A stretch of DNA of 64,000 nucleotides, taken from positions 1 to 64,000 of the forward strand of contig JAECRA010000008.1 of the NCBI GenBank assembly GCA_015999985.1, given 5' to 3'. Both the position numbers and the translations under genes were made by a program. The notes under the pieces were generated by a model, which saw only the letters and a program-made list of their open reading frames with translations, was not told the origin of the DNA and ran no database searches. Below, one piece after another: positions 33,164 through 41,448 of the stretch (positions are counted from its first letter, which is position 1; the number at the start of each line of letters is the position of its first letter). The DNA is from Comamonadaceae bacterium (GTDB lineage Bacteria; Pseudomonadota; Gammaproteobacteria; Burkholderiales; Burkholderiaceae_C).

Positions 33164-34996
33164 ATGGCTGCCACCTCCTCATCTTCTCCTCGCCGGACGC
33201 GAGCTCTGCGCATCGGCTGTGCCAGCGGCTTCTGGGGCGACTCCGAAGCAGGCGCTTCGCAATTGGTGCACAGTGGCCAGATCGACTACCTGGTGTTCGA
33301 CTATCTGGCGGAGATCACCATGTCCCTGCTGGCACGGGCACGCGCCAAGTCACCGGATGCCGGATACGCCCCTGACTTCGTGAAGGTGATCTCCAGGCTC
33401 GCGCCCGAAATCAAGGCCCAGGGTATCCGCGTCGTAGCCAATGCAGGAGGGGTCAATCCCCGCGCTTGTGCCGATGCACTGGCCACAGCTCTCAAAGCCC
33501 AAGGCCTCGCCATGCACATCGCCGTGGTAGAGGGGGACGATCTGAGCGATCAGGTGCCTTCACTGCGCAGTGAAGGCACACGGGAAATGTTCACCCAGGA
33601 ATCCATGCCCTCGGCTTTCCTCAGTGTGAATGCCTATCTTGGCGCACAGCCTATCGCCGCTGCGCTCGACGCCGGCGCGCAAGTGGTCATCACAGGCCGC
33701 GTGGTCGATAGTGCGGTCACGTTGGGGCCCCTGGTGCATGAGTTCGGTTGGGCCTGGAACGATTGGGACAAACTTTCCACCGGAAGCTTGGCGGGGCATG
33801 TCATTGAATGCGGCACCCAGTGCACCGGAGGACTGTTCACCGATTGGCGTCGCGTGCCCGGCTGGGATGACATGGGTTTTCCGATTGCCGAATGTGACGC
33901 AGACGGCGCCAGCTTCGTTCTCACCAAACCAGCCCATACGGGCGGCCTGGTGGAGCCCGCCACCATCGCAGAGCAGATCGTCTATGAAATTGCCGATCCA
34001 TGCCACTACCTTCTTCCTGATGTGACGTGCGACTTCAGTCAGGTTCGTTTGGCGCAAGAGGGCCCGGACCGTGTGCGCGTCAGGGGGGCTCGGGGCAAGC
34101 CGGCGCCGTCGACGTACAAAGTCAGCGCTACCTGGAACGACGGCTGGCGAGTGCTGGGCACCTTGATGATCGGTGGCCGTGATGCAGCCGACAAGGCCCG
34201 CCGCGTGGGAGAGTCCATCTTGATGCGGTGCTCTCGTTTGCTGGCCGAGCGAGGTATCTCCGGCTTCACCGAAACCAGCCTGGAGGCGCTTGGATCGGAA
34301 GCCACCTACGGCCCGCATGCGCGCACAGGCGATGTCCGAGAAGTCGTGCTCAAGATTGCTGCCAAGCACCCCCAACGCGAGGCAGTGGAGTTGCTGGCGC
34401 GCGAATTCGCACCTTCTGCCACCGCCATGGCGCAAGGCATTACCGGTTTCGCAGCGGGCAGGCCCAGCCCTTCGCCTGTGGTGCGTCTGTTCTCGTTCCT
34501 GATTGCACAAGACCGGGTCACACCCTGCATTCAGCTTGATGCAACGACTCTGCCTTTCGAATCGTCGCGCCTTGGCCAGTCCTCCGATGCAAAGTCACCC
34601 GAAGGCACCGAAGCCTGCAGCGGAGCCGTTGACTCGGCAGCGGTCAGCCAGTCCACCGCCCGCGTGCCTCTGCTCAAGTTGGCCCATGGCCGCAGTGGAG
34701 ACAAGGGCGACACTTCCAACATCGGTATCGTGGCGCGATCTGATGCGGCGTTCGCAGAACTCAAGCGCGTGTTGACAGAAGACGTTGTGCGGAGCTACTT
34801 CGACCATGTCACCCAGGAGCCGGTCCGCAGATACGAGCTACCCGGTTTCAATGCTCTTAATTTTGTACTCCAAAAAGCCCTGGGTGGAGGTGGGGTCGCA
34901 TCCCTTCGCTACGACCCGCAAGGTAAGGCATTTGCGCAAATGCTGTTGGACCTGGAAGTCGAAGTTGACGCTTCTGTGCTGGACACTTTGCCATGA
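33164..34996 (+). CDS. AtuA-like protein (DUF1446) with fused C-terminal AtuA-like domain
   Basis: The product has 610 residues from the ATG at 33164, preceded by GGAAAC. The N-terminal part (about 15-460) is a DUF1446/AtuA domain: I-G-C-A-S-G-F-W-G-D, L-V-F-D-Y-L-A-E-I-T-M, N-A-G-G-V-N-P and I-T-G-R-V-V-D-S-A-V-T-L-G-P. After a Ser-rich linker (about 475-505) comes a small domain starting L-L-K-L-A-H-G-R-S-G-D-K-G-D-T-S-N-I-G, which is also found as a separate partner protein. AtuA is needed for citronellol/geraniol growth in Pseudomonas, but its reaction is unknown. It overlaps the TetR gene by 4 bp. Confidence 0.9.
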   Translation: MAATSSSSPRRTRALRIGCASGFWGDSEAGASQLVHSGQIDYLVFDYLAEITMSLLARARAKSPDAGYAPDFVKVISRLAPEIKAQGIRVVANAGGVNPRACADALATALKAQGLAMHIAVVEGDDLSDQVPSLRSEGTREMFTQESMPSAFLSVNAYLGAQPIAAALDAGAQVVITGRVVDSAVTLGPLVHEFGWAWNDWDKLSTGSLAGHVIECGTQCTGGLFTDWRRVPGWDDMGFPIAECDADGASFVLTKPAHTGGLVEPATIAEQIVYEIADPCHYLLPDVTCDFSQVRLAQEGPDRVRVRGARGKPAPSTYKVSATWNDGWRVLGTLMIGGRDAADKARRVGESILMRCSRLLAERGISGFTETSLEALGSEATYGPHARTGDVREVVLKIAAKHPQREAVELLAREFAPSATAMAQGITGFAAGRPSPSPVVRLFSFLIAQDRVTPCIQLDATTLPFESSRLGQSSDAKSPEGTEACSGAVDSAAVSQSTARVPLLKLAHGRSGDKGDTSNIGIVARSDAAFAELKRVLTEDVVRSYFDHVTQEPVRRYELPGFNALNFVLQKALGGGGVASLRYDPQGKAFAQMLLDLEVEVDASVLDTLP

Positions 34997-35859
34997 CCCT
35001 ATCAAAACAAACGTCTCCAACTACAGCTGCAAACGCCAAAGCGCCTGCTGACTTTGCCCAACCCGCTGGCGCATTGACACCGCGCCGTATGCGACGCGCC
35101 GCAGAAATCCTGGTGGCGGCAAGAGACGTATTTCTGGAGAAAGGCTTTGATCGCTCATCCGTGGGTGAGATAGCAGCCAAAGTAGGCGTGGTGGAAGGCT
35201 TGGTCTACTCCTACTATCCATCCAAGCGCGATCTTCTGAACGCCGTGCTGCGCGGCATGTACGAGCCCCTGATCGCGGACCTGGAAGACAAGTTTTCCCG
35301 CCTGCAAGGCGTGCGCAGCCGTATGCGCTTTCTCATATGGCGCCACCTGCGTGTGTATGTGGAAGAGCCCAACCTCTCTCGGCTGGTGCTGCATGAGGTG
35401 AGAACAGGCCCCGAATACTTCCAGTCTGTGCTGCACGACTTGCACGTGCGCTACACCGCATTTTTGCTGCGCACCGTGGAGGAAGGTATTGCTCACGGCG
35501 AGTTGCCGCCAGACACCGATGTTGAGCTGCTTCGCTCCATGGTCTACGGAGGTATTGAACACCGCATGTGGGGCACCCTGTTCGGGCGCGGCACCGTTGA
35601 TGTGGAAGCCATGGCCGACCGCTACACCGCCATGGTGCTGGGCTCTGTACTGACTGGCAGCAGTGCGCAGGCCCCGGCGCCGGTGTTAGCCCCGGCAGCG
35701 ACTTCCACTGAAAGAACCCACCTTGGCCAGGTACTGAATGAGGTGCGCGCGCGCCTGGACCAGATAGAGCAGGCTGTCATGGCCTCACCTGAAACTTCAT
35801 CTGTACCCCTCAAGGCAGACAAGCCCAAAGCTCGCCTCGGCAAGAAAGCAAGCCAATGA
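34993..35859 (+). CDS. TetR family transcriptional regulator with C-terminal extension
   Basis: A 288-residue TetR protein, longer than the usual 190-220. The DNA-binding helix-turn-helix lies at about 32-80 (R-S-S-V-G-E-I-A-A-K-V-G-V-V-E-G-L-V-Y-S-Y-Y-P-S-K). The ligand domain runs to about 220, and a further Ala/Pro-rich and charged tail ends K-P-K-A-R-L-G-K-K-A-S-Q. The gene is coupled at both ends by ATGA overlaps, to the AtuA-like and biotin carboxylase genes. It is therefore made in step with the enzymes and probably controls the operon through an acyl-CoA effector; this is inference. Confidence 0.92.
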   Translation: MTLSKQTSPTTAANAKAPADFAQPAGALTPRRMRRAAEILVAARDVFLEKGFDRSSVGEIAAKVGVVEGLVYSYYPSKRDLLNAVLRGMYEPLIADLEDKFSRLQGVRSRMRFLIWRHLRVYVEEPNLSRLVLHEVRTGPEYFQSVLHDLHVRYTAFLLRTVEEGIAHGELPPDTDVELLRSMVYGGIEHRMWGTLFGRGTVDVEAMADRYTAMVLGSVLTGSSAQAPAPVLAPAATSTERTHLGQVLNEVRARLDQIEQAVMASPETSSVPLKADKPKARLGKKASQ

Positions 35860-37325
35860 CCATCCGAAAACTGTTCATCGCGAACCGCGCAGAAATTGCG
35901 CTGCGGATCACCCGAACTGCTCAGCGCATGGGCATAGAAACGGTGGTGCCATGGCACGAAAAGGACCGACACGGCCCTGCGCTCAAAGTCGCTGACGAGA
36001 CGATAGAGCTGCATGGCGAGCCTCCAGTGTCTGCATGGCTGAATGGCCCTGCACTCATTCGCGCTGCCCTGGAAAGCGGCTGTGACGCCATTCATCCTGG
36101 CTACGGCTTTCTTTCCGAGAATGGTGGCTTCGCTCAAGCCGTGGCCGATGCAGGCCTGACGTTTGTCGGACCGTCAGCGGAGGCCATCAGACTGATGGGC
36201 GACAAGATCACAGCACGCAGGTTTGCCCAACTCCATGACGTACCGGTCACTCCGTCCGCCGACGAAGCGGATGAACCTGAGAGCTTTGCCCAGCGGGCTG
36301 CGGCCGTGGGTTTCCCCCTGTTGGTGAAGGGCGCTGCTGGCGGCGGCGGCAAAGGCATGCAGATCGTGCGCAACGCTGAAGCGCTTGCCCAGGCCATCGC
36401 GGTAGCGCGTGCCGAGAGTGAAAGGTATTTTGGCGACGGACGCTTGCTGGCGGAGCGCTTTGTCGAACAGCCGCGTCATATTGAAGTTCAGGTCTTCGGC
36501 GATTCCCACGGGCAGGTCATCCATCTGGGTGAGCGCGAATGCTCCATCCAGCGGCGCTTTCAGAAGCTCATAGAGGAAAGCCCGGCACCCACACTCGCGC
36601 CGGAGCTCCGGCAACGCATCTGCGACGCTGCGGTACGTCTTGCCAGCGCCGCGGGCTATGTCAATGCCGGCACGGTGGAATGCATCGTCTCCCCCGGCGG
36701 CGAGTTCTTCTTCCTCGAAATGAACACGCGCCTTCAGGTCGAGCACCCTGTCACCGAGATGGTGACAGGCCTTGATCTCGTCGAATGGCAGTTGCGCGTC
36801 GCGCAAGGCGAACCACTGCCGCTCAAGCAGGAGCAAGTGCGCTGGCACGGCAGCGCCATCGAATGCCGAGTGCTCGCTGAAGATGCAGACGCAGGTTTTG
36901 TCCCTGACACCGGTCAGGTACTCATGCTGGGAGAGCCGCAGGGGCCTGGCATCCGCTTTGACAACGGTGTCACACAGGGCGCCAAAGTGACCGCTGATTT
37001 TGATTCCATGCTTGCCAAGCTGATTGCACACGCGGCCACCCGTGATCTGGCCATCGCTCGCCTGCGCCAGGCGCTGCGGGACACCTTGATGCTGGGCGTT
37101 ACGGTCAACACGGATTTCCTGGGACGGGTACTGGCGCACCCTGCATTCCAGTCCGGCGCCACCGACACAGGCTTTCTGGAGCGGCACAAGACAGAGCTTC
37201 GTCCTCGCGAGTGGACGGACGACGAACGTCGCACACTGCTGGCGGTAGCCGCCTCGGCCAGCCGGGAAAGTCACCAGACCGATCTGCCGCAGGTATTCGC
37301 GGCCATGGGTGCCTGGCGCAATTGA
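35856..37325 (+). CDS. Acyl-CoA carboxylase, biotin carboxylase subunit
   Basis: A 489-residue ATP-grasp biotin carboxylase. It shows the N-terminal F-I-A-N-R-A-E-I-A, H-P-G-Y-G-F-L-S-E-N, the glycine loop A-A-G-G-G-G-K-G-M, E-R-E-C-S-I-Q-R-R-F-Q-K and M-N-T-R-L-Q-V-E-H-P-V-T-E. Most homologues have N-R-G-E-I-A at the start; Ala replaces Gly here, and V-V-P-W-H-E-K-D-R-H-G replaces the common V-Y-S-x-A-D. The gene encodes only the carboxylase domain; the carrier follows as its own gene after 24 bp. It charges biotin with bicarbonate and ATP. Confidence 0.93.
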   Translation: MTIRKLFIANRAEIALRITRTAQRMGIETVVPWHEKDRHGPALKVADETIELHGEPPVSAWLNGPALIRAALESGCDAIHPGYGFLSENGGFAQAVADAGLTFVGPSAEAIRLMGDKITARRFAQLHDVPVTPSADEADEPESFAQRAAAVGFPLLVKGAAGGGGKGMQIVRNAEALAQAIAVARAESERYFGDGRLLAERFVEQPRHIEVQVFGDSHGQVIHLGERECSIQRRFQKLIEESPAPTLAPELRQRICDAAVRLASAAGYVNAGTVECIVSPGGEFFFLEMNTRLQVEHPVTEMVTGLDLVEWQLRVAQGEPLPLKQEQVRWHGSAIECRVLAEDADAGFVPDTGQVLMLGEPQGPGIRFDNGVTQGAKVTADFDSMLAKLIAHAATRDLAIARLRQALRDTLMLGVTVNTDFLGRVLAHPAFQSGATDTGFLERHKTELRPREWTDDERRTLLAVAASASRESHQTDLPQVFAAMGAWRN

Positions 37326-37349
37326 ATCCAAACTTTCGCAGAGAACCTC

Positions 37350-37841
37350 ATGACGACCTTCGTCTTTCAATCCGACACCGCCACGCGCCACCAGGTGCAC
37401 AAGCGAGGCAAGCACATCCAGGTGGACGGCACAGAGGTGCCGGTGCGCGAGCTGGACAGTACGCACTACGTCACCAAGAGCGATTCCGGTCCCCTGCATG
37501 CGCGGGTGGTCACTCACGGCGACACCATCTACCTTCAGTTGAACGGGCGCAGTTGCACCATAGAACGCATTGATCCTGCCCGCGGCAGTAGCGCCGGTGG
37601 CGGTGCAAGCCAGGGGGGCGCCACAGCCCCTATGCCCGGGGTCGTCATCAATTGGATTGCCCAACCCGGCACCCCTGTCAAGTCAGGCGATGCCTTGCTC
37701 GTGATCGAAAGCATGAAGCTACAGATGACCATTGAAGCTCCGCACGACGGCACGCTCGCCGAACTGCCTTTCCAACCGGGACAAACCTTTCAAAGAGGCG
37801 CCGTTCTGGCTCGAGTTCACGCCGAGGAGGCCGCCGTATGA
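37350..37841 (+). CDS. Acyl-CoA carboxylase, biotin carboxyl carrier subunit
   Basis: A 163-residue protein. The C-terminal 70 residues are a biotinyl domain with the acceptor lysine in I-E-S-M-K-L-Q-M and a preceding A-P-M-P-G-V-V. The first 75 residues are beta-rich and resemble the small domain that links carboxylase and carrier in fused alpha subunits of methylcrotonyl- and geranyl-CoA carboxylases. Together with the 489-residue partner upstream the sum equals a fused alpha subunit. The stop overlaps the carboxyltransferase ATG by 4 bp. Confidence 0.92.
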   Translation: MTTFVFQSDTATRHQVHKRGKHIQVDGTEVPVRELDSTHYVTKSDSGPLHARVVTHGDTIYLQLNGRSCTIERIDPARGSSAGGGASQGGATAPMPGVVINWIAQPGTPVKSGDALLVIESMKLQMTIEAPHDGTLAELPFQPGQTFQRGAVLARVHAEEAAV

Positions 37842-39445
37842 GCCGCATCAACAGCCGCCTGGACACAGGCTCGGACACCTATCGACAAAATTTCACCGCG
37901 ATGAAGCAACGCGTGGAGCAGTTGCACGAGCGTCTCCATACGGCGCGCCACGTCCGGCCACAGCGCGACATAGACCGCCTGCACCAACACAAGAAACTGA
38001 CTGTGCGCGAACGGCTGGATCTTCTGCTGGATCCGGGTACGCCGTTCCTGGAACTCAGCGCCCTGGCCGCCAATCAATCGTACGGCGGAGATGTGCATGG
38101 TGCTGGACAGGTCTCGGGCATAGGCATCATCCATGGGCGCGAAGTCATCATCCACGCCGATGATCCCAGCATCAAGGGCGGTGCCTGGTATCCGCTGTCG
38201 GTCAAGAAAATCGTCCGGACACTGGATATAGCGATTGAAAACCGGCTCCCCGTGATCCATCTCTGCGACAGCGCGGGCGGCTTCCTTCCTTTGCAGGCGG
38301 ATTTGTTTCCGGATCGCTATACGGCAGGCCGCATCTTCCGCAACCAATGCACCCTCTCCAAGATGGGGGTCCCGCAGATTGCCGTAGTTCTCGGCCATTG
38401 CACGGCGGGGGGAGCCTACATTCCGGCCTTGTGCGATTACAGCGTCATCGTGCGCGGCAACGGCGGTGTGTTTCTGGGCGGGCCACCTCTGGTGAAAGCA
38501 GCGACGGGGGAGATCGTCAGCGCGGAAGATCTGGGGGGCGCAGAGATGCACACCACCGTGTCGGGTACCTGCGACTACGCCGCCGATGACGAGCCTCATG
38601 CCTTCGCGATTGCGCGCGACATCTTTGCGCAGACGACGCCCGTGCAAAAGCAGCGCATTGACCGCATCGACCCCGAGCCGCCTCACTACGATGCCAAGGA
38701 ACTCTACGGCATCATCCCGACCGACTGGAAAGCCGGATTCGATATGCGCGAGGTGATCGCCAGGATTGTGGACGGCAGCCACTTCCACGAATACCAGCCC
38801 GGCTACGGCACCACCCTGGTCTGCGGCTACGCGCGCATCTGGGGATGCAAGGTGGGGATACTGGCCAACAACGGCGTGCTTTTCAACGAAAGCTCACTCA
38901 AGGCCGCGCACTTCATGCGCCTGTGCGACCGCGACCGCACACCGCTGGTCTTCCTGCAAAACATCACAGGCTACATGGTAGGGCGCGAGTATGAGGAACG
39001 CGGCATCACCAAAGACGGTGCGAAGATGATCATGACGCAGGTGGGTTGTACTGTGCCCAAGTTCACCGTCATCGTGGGAGGCTCCTTTGGCGCAGGCAAT
39101 TACGGCATGTGCGGGCGCGCATTCGACGGACGGTTCCTGTGGATGTGGCCTCAGTCTCAGATTGCCGTGATGGGTGCCGAGCAAGCAGCCAACACATTGG
39201 CAGACGTGAAGATCCGGCAGCTGCAACGCAAGGGCGAGCACCTCACGGAGGAACAGATCGCCGAGATCCGCCAGCCGGTGCTGGAGCGGTACCAGGCAGA
39301 GAGCGAGTCTTACTACTCCACCTCAGAGATGTGGGACGACGGCATTCTTGATCCTGTGGATACGCGAAACGCACTGGGAATGGCGATCATTGCGTCTCTT
39401 AATGCGCCGTTTGGGACAGAAGGCTACGGGGTGCTCAGGCTTTAG
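37838..39445 (+). CDS. Acyl-CoA carboxylase, carboxyltransferase (beta) subunit
   Basis: A 535-residue carboxyltransferase of the methylcrotonyl-/geranyl-/propionyl-CoA carboxylase beta family. It has L-T-V-R-E-R-L-D-L-L-L-D, C-D-S-A-G-G-F-L-P, the G-G-A-Y-I-P-A oxyanion loop, G-G-P-P-L-V-K-A-A-T-G-E, F-L-Q-N-I-T-G-Y-M-V-G-R and G-G-S-F-G-A-G-N-Y-G-M-C-G-R. The R-E-Y-E-x-x-G-I-x-K-D-G-A-K and N-Y-G-M-C-G-R patterns favour a methylcrotonyl- or geranyl-CoA-like substrate over propionyl-CoA. It is the last gene of the long operon; a palindromic repeat follows. Confidence 0.93.
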   Translation: MSRINSRLDTGSDTYRQNFTAMKQRVEQLHERLHTARHVRPQRDIDRLHQHKKLTVRERLDLLLDPGTPFLELSALAANQSYGGDVHGAGQVSGIGIIHGREVIIHADDPSIKGGAWYPLSVKKIVRTLDIAIENRLPVIHLCDSAGGFLPLQADLFPDRYTAGRIFRNQCTLSKMGVPQIAVVLGHCTAGGAYIPALCDYSVIVRGNGGVFLGGPPLVKAATGEIVSAEDLGGAEMHTTVSGTCDYAADDEPHAFAIARDIFAQTTPVQKQRIDRIDPEPPHYDAKELYGIIPTDWKAGFDMREVIARIVDGSHFHEYQPGYGTTLVCGYARIWGCKVGILANNGVLFNESSLKAAHFMRLCDRDRTPLVFLQNITGYMVGREYEERGITKDGAKMIMTQVGCTVPKFTVIVGGSFGAGNYGMCGRAFDGRFLWMWPQSQIAVMGAEQAANTLADVKIRQLQRKGEHLTEEQIAEIRQPVLERYQAESESYYSTSEMWDDGILDPVDTRNALGMAIIASLNAPFGTEGYGVLRL

Positions 39446-39504
39446 GAATACCCTCCTGAGCCGCCTCGGGCGCCTTCCCACCAGTACGAGTTGCGTTCAT
39501 GGAT

Positions 39505-39600
39505 ATAAATCCGTTCACGCTGAGCCTGTCGAAGCGCTACACGAGGCCCTTCGACAGGCTCAGGACAGGCTTCGACAAGCTCTGCCCGAACGGTATTTAT
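39505..39600. repeat. Extragenic palindromic element
   Basis: A large imperfect palindrome. Outer arms ATAAATCCGTTC (39505-39516) and GAACGGTATTTAT (39588-39600) flank inner arms GAGCCTGTCGAAG (39522-39534) and CTTCGACAGGCTC (39549-39561). A third related block, CAGGCTTCGACAAGCTC, follows at 39566-39582. This matches the GACAGGCTCAG-type dispersed elements common between genes in comamonads. It separates the carboxylase operon from the next CoA ligase gene and may stabilise the upstream mRNA end. Confidence 0.65.
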
Positions 39601-39712
39601 CAATCAAACGCAATATGAAATGAGAGAGACAACGCCAGTGGCCTGCTCCGCGGCCTTTTGTTCTATGGTTTGCGGTGTACCTGGCGCGCTGAACTAACTT
39701 GGAGCTTTCAGC

Positions 39713-41365
39713 ATGTTGAATCCACAAGAGTCCGCAACGATTGGGCAAGTCCTGGCTGACGCAGCACAGCGTTGGGGTGACCGGCCGCTGCTGGCGGTGC
39801 CCGCCAATCCGGCTCGCTCATACGCTCCTCAAGGCTTGGAATGGTCTTATGCGGAAGTGGCTCGCAGGGTAGATGAGCTCAGCGCGGTGTACGCCCAGGC
39901 TGGTTATGGGGTGGGACACCGTGTAGGCCTCCTGCTTGAAAACCAGCCGGAGCACTTCATTCACAAGCTGGCCATGAACGCGCTCGGGGTGTGCTGCGTC
40001 CCACTCAACCCGGATCATCGGCCGATGGAAATGGCGTACGTGATTGAGCATGCACGGCTGGATCTGATCATTTCTCTGGATGCTCTGCTTCCCCTGGTTC
40101 AACAGTCTCTCGCCCATACGCCTTACCGCACTGGTGTTCTTTCTGTGCAGGCCGCTCAGGATCGCCTGCCAACGCCACACACAGCCCGCGAAGATCGCGA
40201 GGTGCGTGCGACTGACATCGCCAGCGTTCTCTACACATCGGGCACGACCGGGCGCCCCAAGGGTTGCCTGCTGTCGCACCGGTACGAACTCGCGACCGGA
40301 CAGTGGTATGCAAGTACCGGCGGCCTAGTCAACTTTAGAGAAGGCCAGGAGCGCATCTACAACCCACTGCCCGTCTTTCACGTGAATGCCTTGGTGTTTT
40401 CGTTCTTCTGCGCCATGCTCACGGGCAATTGCCAGATTCAGACTGATCGCTTTCAGCCCACGAGGTGGTTCGAGGAAGTGCATTCGAGCCGCGCCACGGT
40501 AGTCCACTATCTTGGCGTGGTCGTGCCTATGCTGCTGAATCAACCAGTCCACCCGCTGGAGCGCGATCATCAGGTGCGATTCGCCATAGGCGCAGGCGTG
40601 GACCCACAGCGCCATGCAGAATTTGAAGCCCGCTTTGGCTACCCGTTGGTCGAAATCTGGGGCATGACCGAGATGGTGCGTGCAATATTTGACTCGCAGA
40701 CACCCCGGCAGGTGGGTACGCGCGCCTTCGGCCGAACCCGGCACGGCCTGGAAGTACGCGTCGTAGACGATGCCGATCAGGATGTAGCAGATCAAACGCC
40801 TGGTGAAATGCTGTTGCGCTACTCGGCAGACACCCCGCGCAAAGACTGCTTCAGCGGCTATCTGGATGACGAAGCGGCGACCGAGCACGCCTGGAGAGGT
40901 GGATGGTTTCATACCGGTGACGTCGTGTCGCGCGACCCCGACGGCCTGCTTCACTTCCTGGAGCGGCGCAAGAACATCATCCGGCGCTCAGGTGAGAACA
41001 TTGCCGCTGCAGAAGTCGAGGCTGTATTGCAGGCGCATCCAGCCGTCGCGCAGGCCGCCGTCCTTGGCGTGCGTGACGAAGTGCGTGAAGAAGAAGTGCT
41101 GGCGTGCGTGGTCCTGAAGCCCGGCCAGCAAGCCCATCCCAGCATCGATGATCCGCTGGTCCAGAGTCTGCTCACCTACTGCCGCGAGGCATTGGCCTAT
41201 TACAAAGTTCCAGGGTGGCTGTGGTTCACGGAAGAAATCCCCACTACCGGAACGCAAAAGGTTCAAAAACACCAGTTGTTCCCCGTCGGGACCGATCCTC
41301 GTGAGACGCCAGGGATGTTGGACCTTCGTCTCCTCAAGAAACGAAAGCAGTTGCCCTCACCGTAA
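39713..41365 (+). CDS. AMP-dependent acyl-CoA synthetase (CaiC-like)
   Basis: A 550-residue adenylate-forming ligase. Motifs are Y-T-S-G-T-T-G-R-P-K-G (174-184), E-I-W-G-M-T-E-M, G-W-F-H-T-G-D-V-V and R-R-K-N-I-I-R-R-S-G-E-N-I-A-A-A-E-V-E, the last typical of carnitine/crotonobetaine-CoA ligase-like enzymes. The last invariant lysine region is T-G-T-Q-K-V-Q-K. GGAG lies 8 bp before the ATG. It is followed after 83 bp by a hydratase gene. It offers a second, shorter-chain activation route beside the synthetase at 26323; substrate unknown. Confidence 0.92.
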   Translation: MLNPQESATIGQVLADAAQRWGDRPLLAVPANPARSYAPQGLEWSYAEVARRVDELSAVYAQAGYGVGHRVGLLLENQPEHFIHKLAMNALGVCCVPLNPDHRPMEMAYVIEHARLDLIISLDALLPLVQQSLAHTPYRTGVLSVQAAQDRLPTPHTAREDREVRATDIASVLYTSGTTGRPKGCLLSHRYELATGQWYASTGGLVNFREGQERIYNPLPVFHVNALVFSFFCAMLTGNCQIQTDRFQPTRWFEEVHSSRATVVHYLGVVVPMLLNQPVHPLERDHQVRFAIGAGVDPQRHAEFEARFGYPLVEIWGMTEMVRAIFDSQTPRQVGTRAFGRTRHGLEVRVVDDADQDVADQTPGEMLLRYSADTPRKDCFSGYLDDEAATEHAWRGGWFHTGDVVSRDPDGLLHFLERRKNIIRRSGENIAAAEVEAVLQAHPAVAQAAVLGVRDEVREEEVLACVVLKPGQQAHPSIDDPLVQSLLTYCREALAYYKVPGWLWFTEEIPTTGTQKVQKHQLFPVGTDPRETPGMLDLRLLKKRKQLPSP

Positions 41366-41448
41366 TACACACCTTGCAACGCCGCCTGTAGTCGCACGAT
41401 TTCATGGACAGGCATCAACCAGAAAACTCAAGACACCAGGAGAACTCT

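Noticed and set aside
36174-37664. 496-codon minus-strand frame opposite the biotin carboxylase
   Set aside because: It is antisense to conserved ATP-grasp motifs, has no family match by eye and no start signal, and fits a GC-driven shadow frame.
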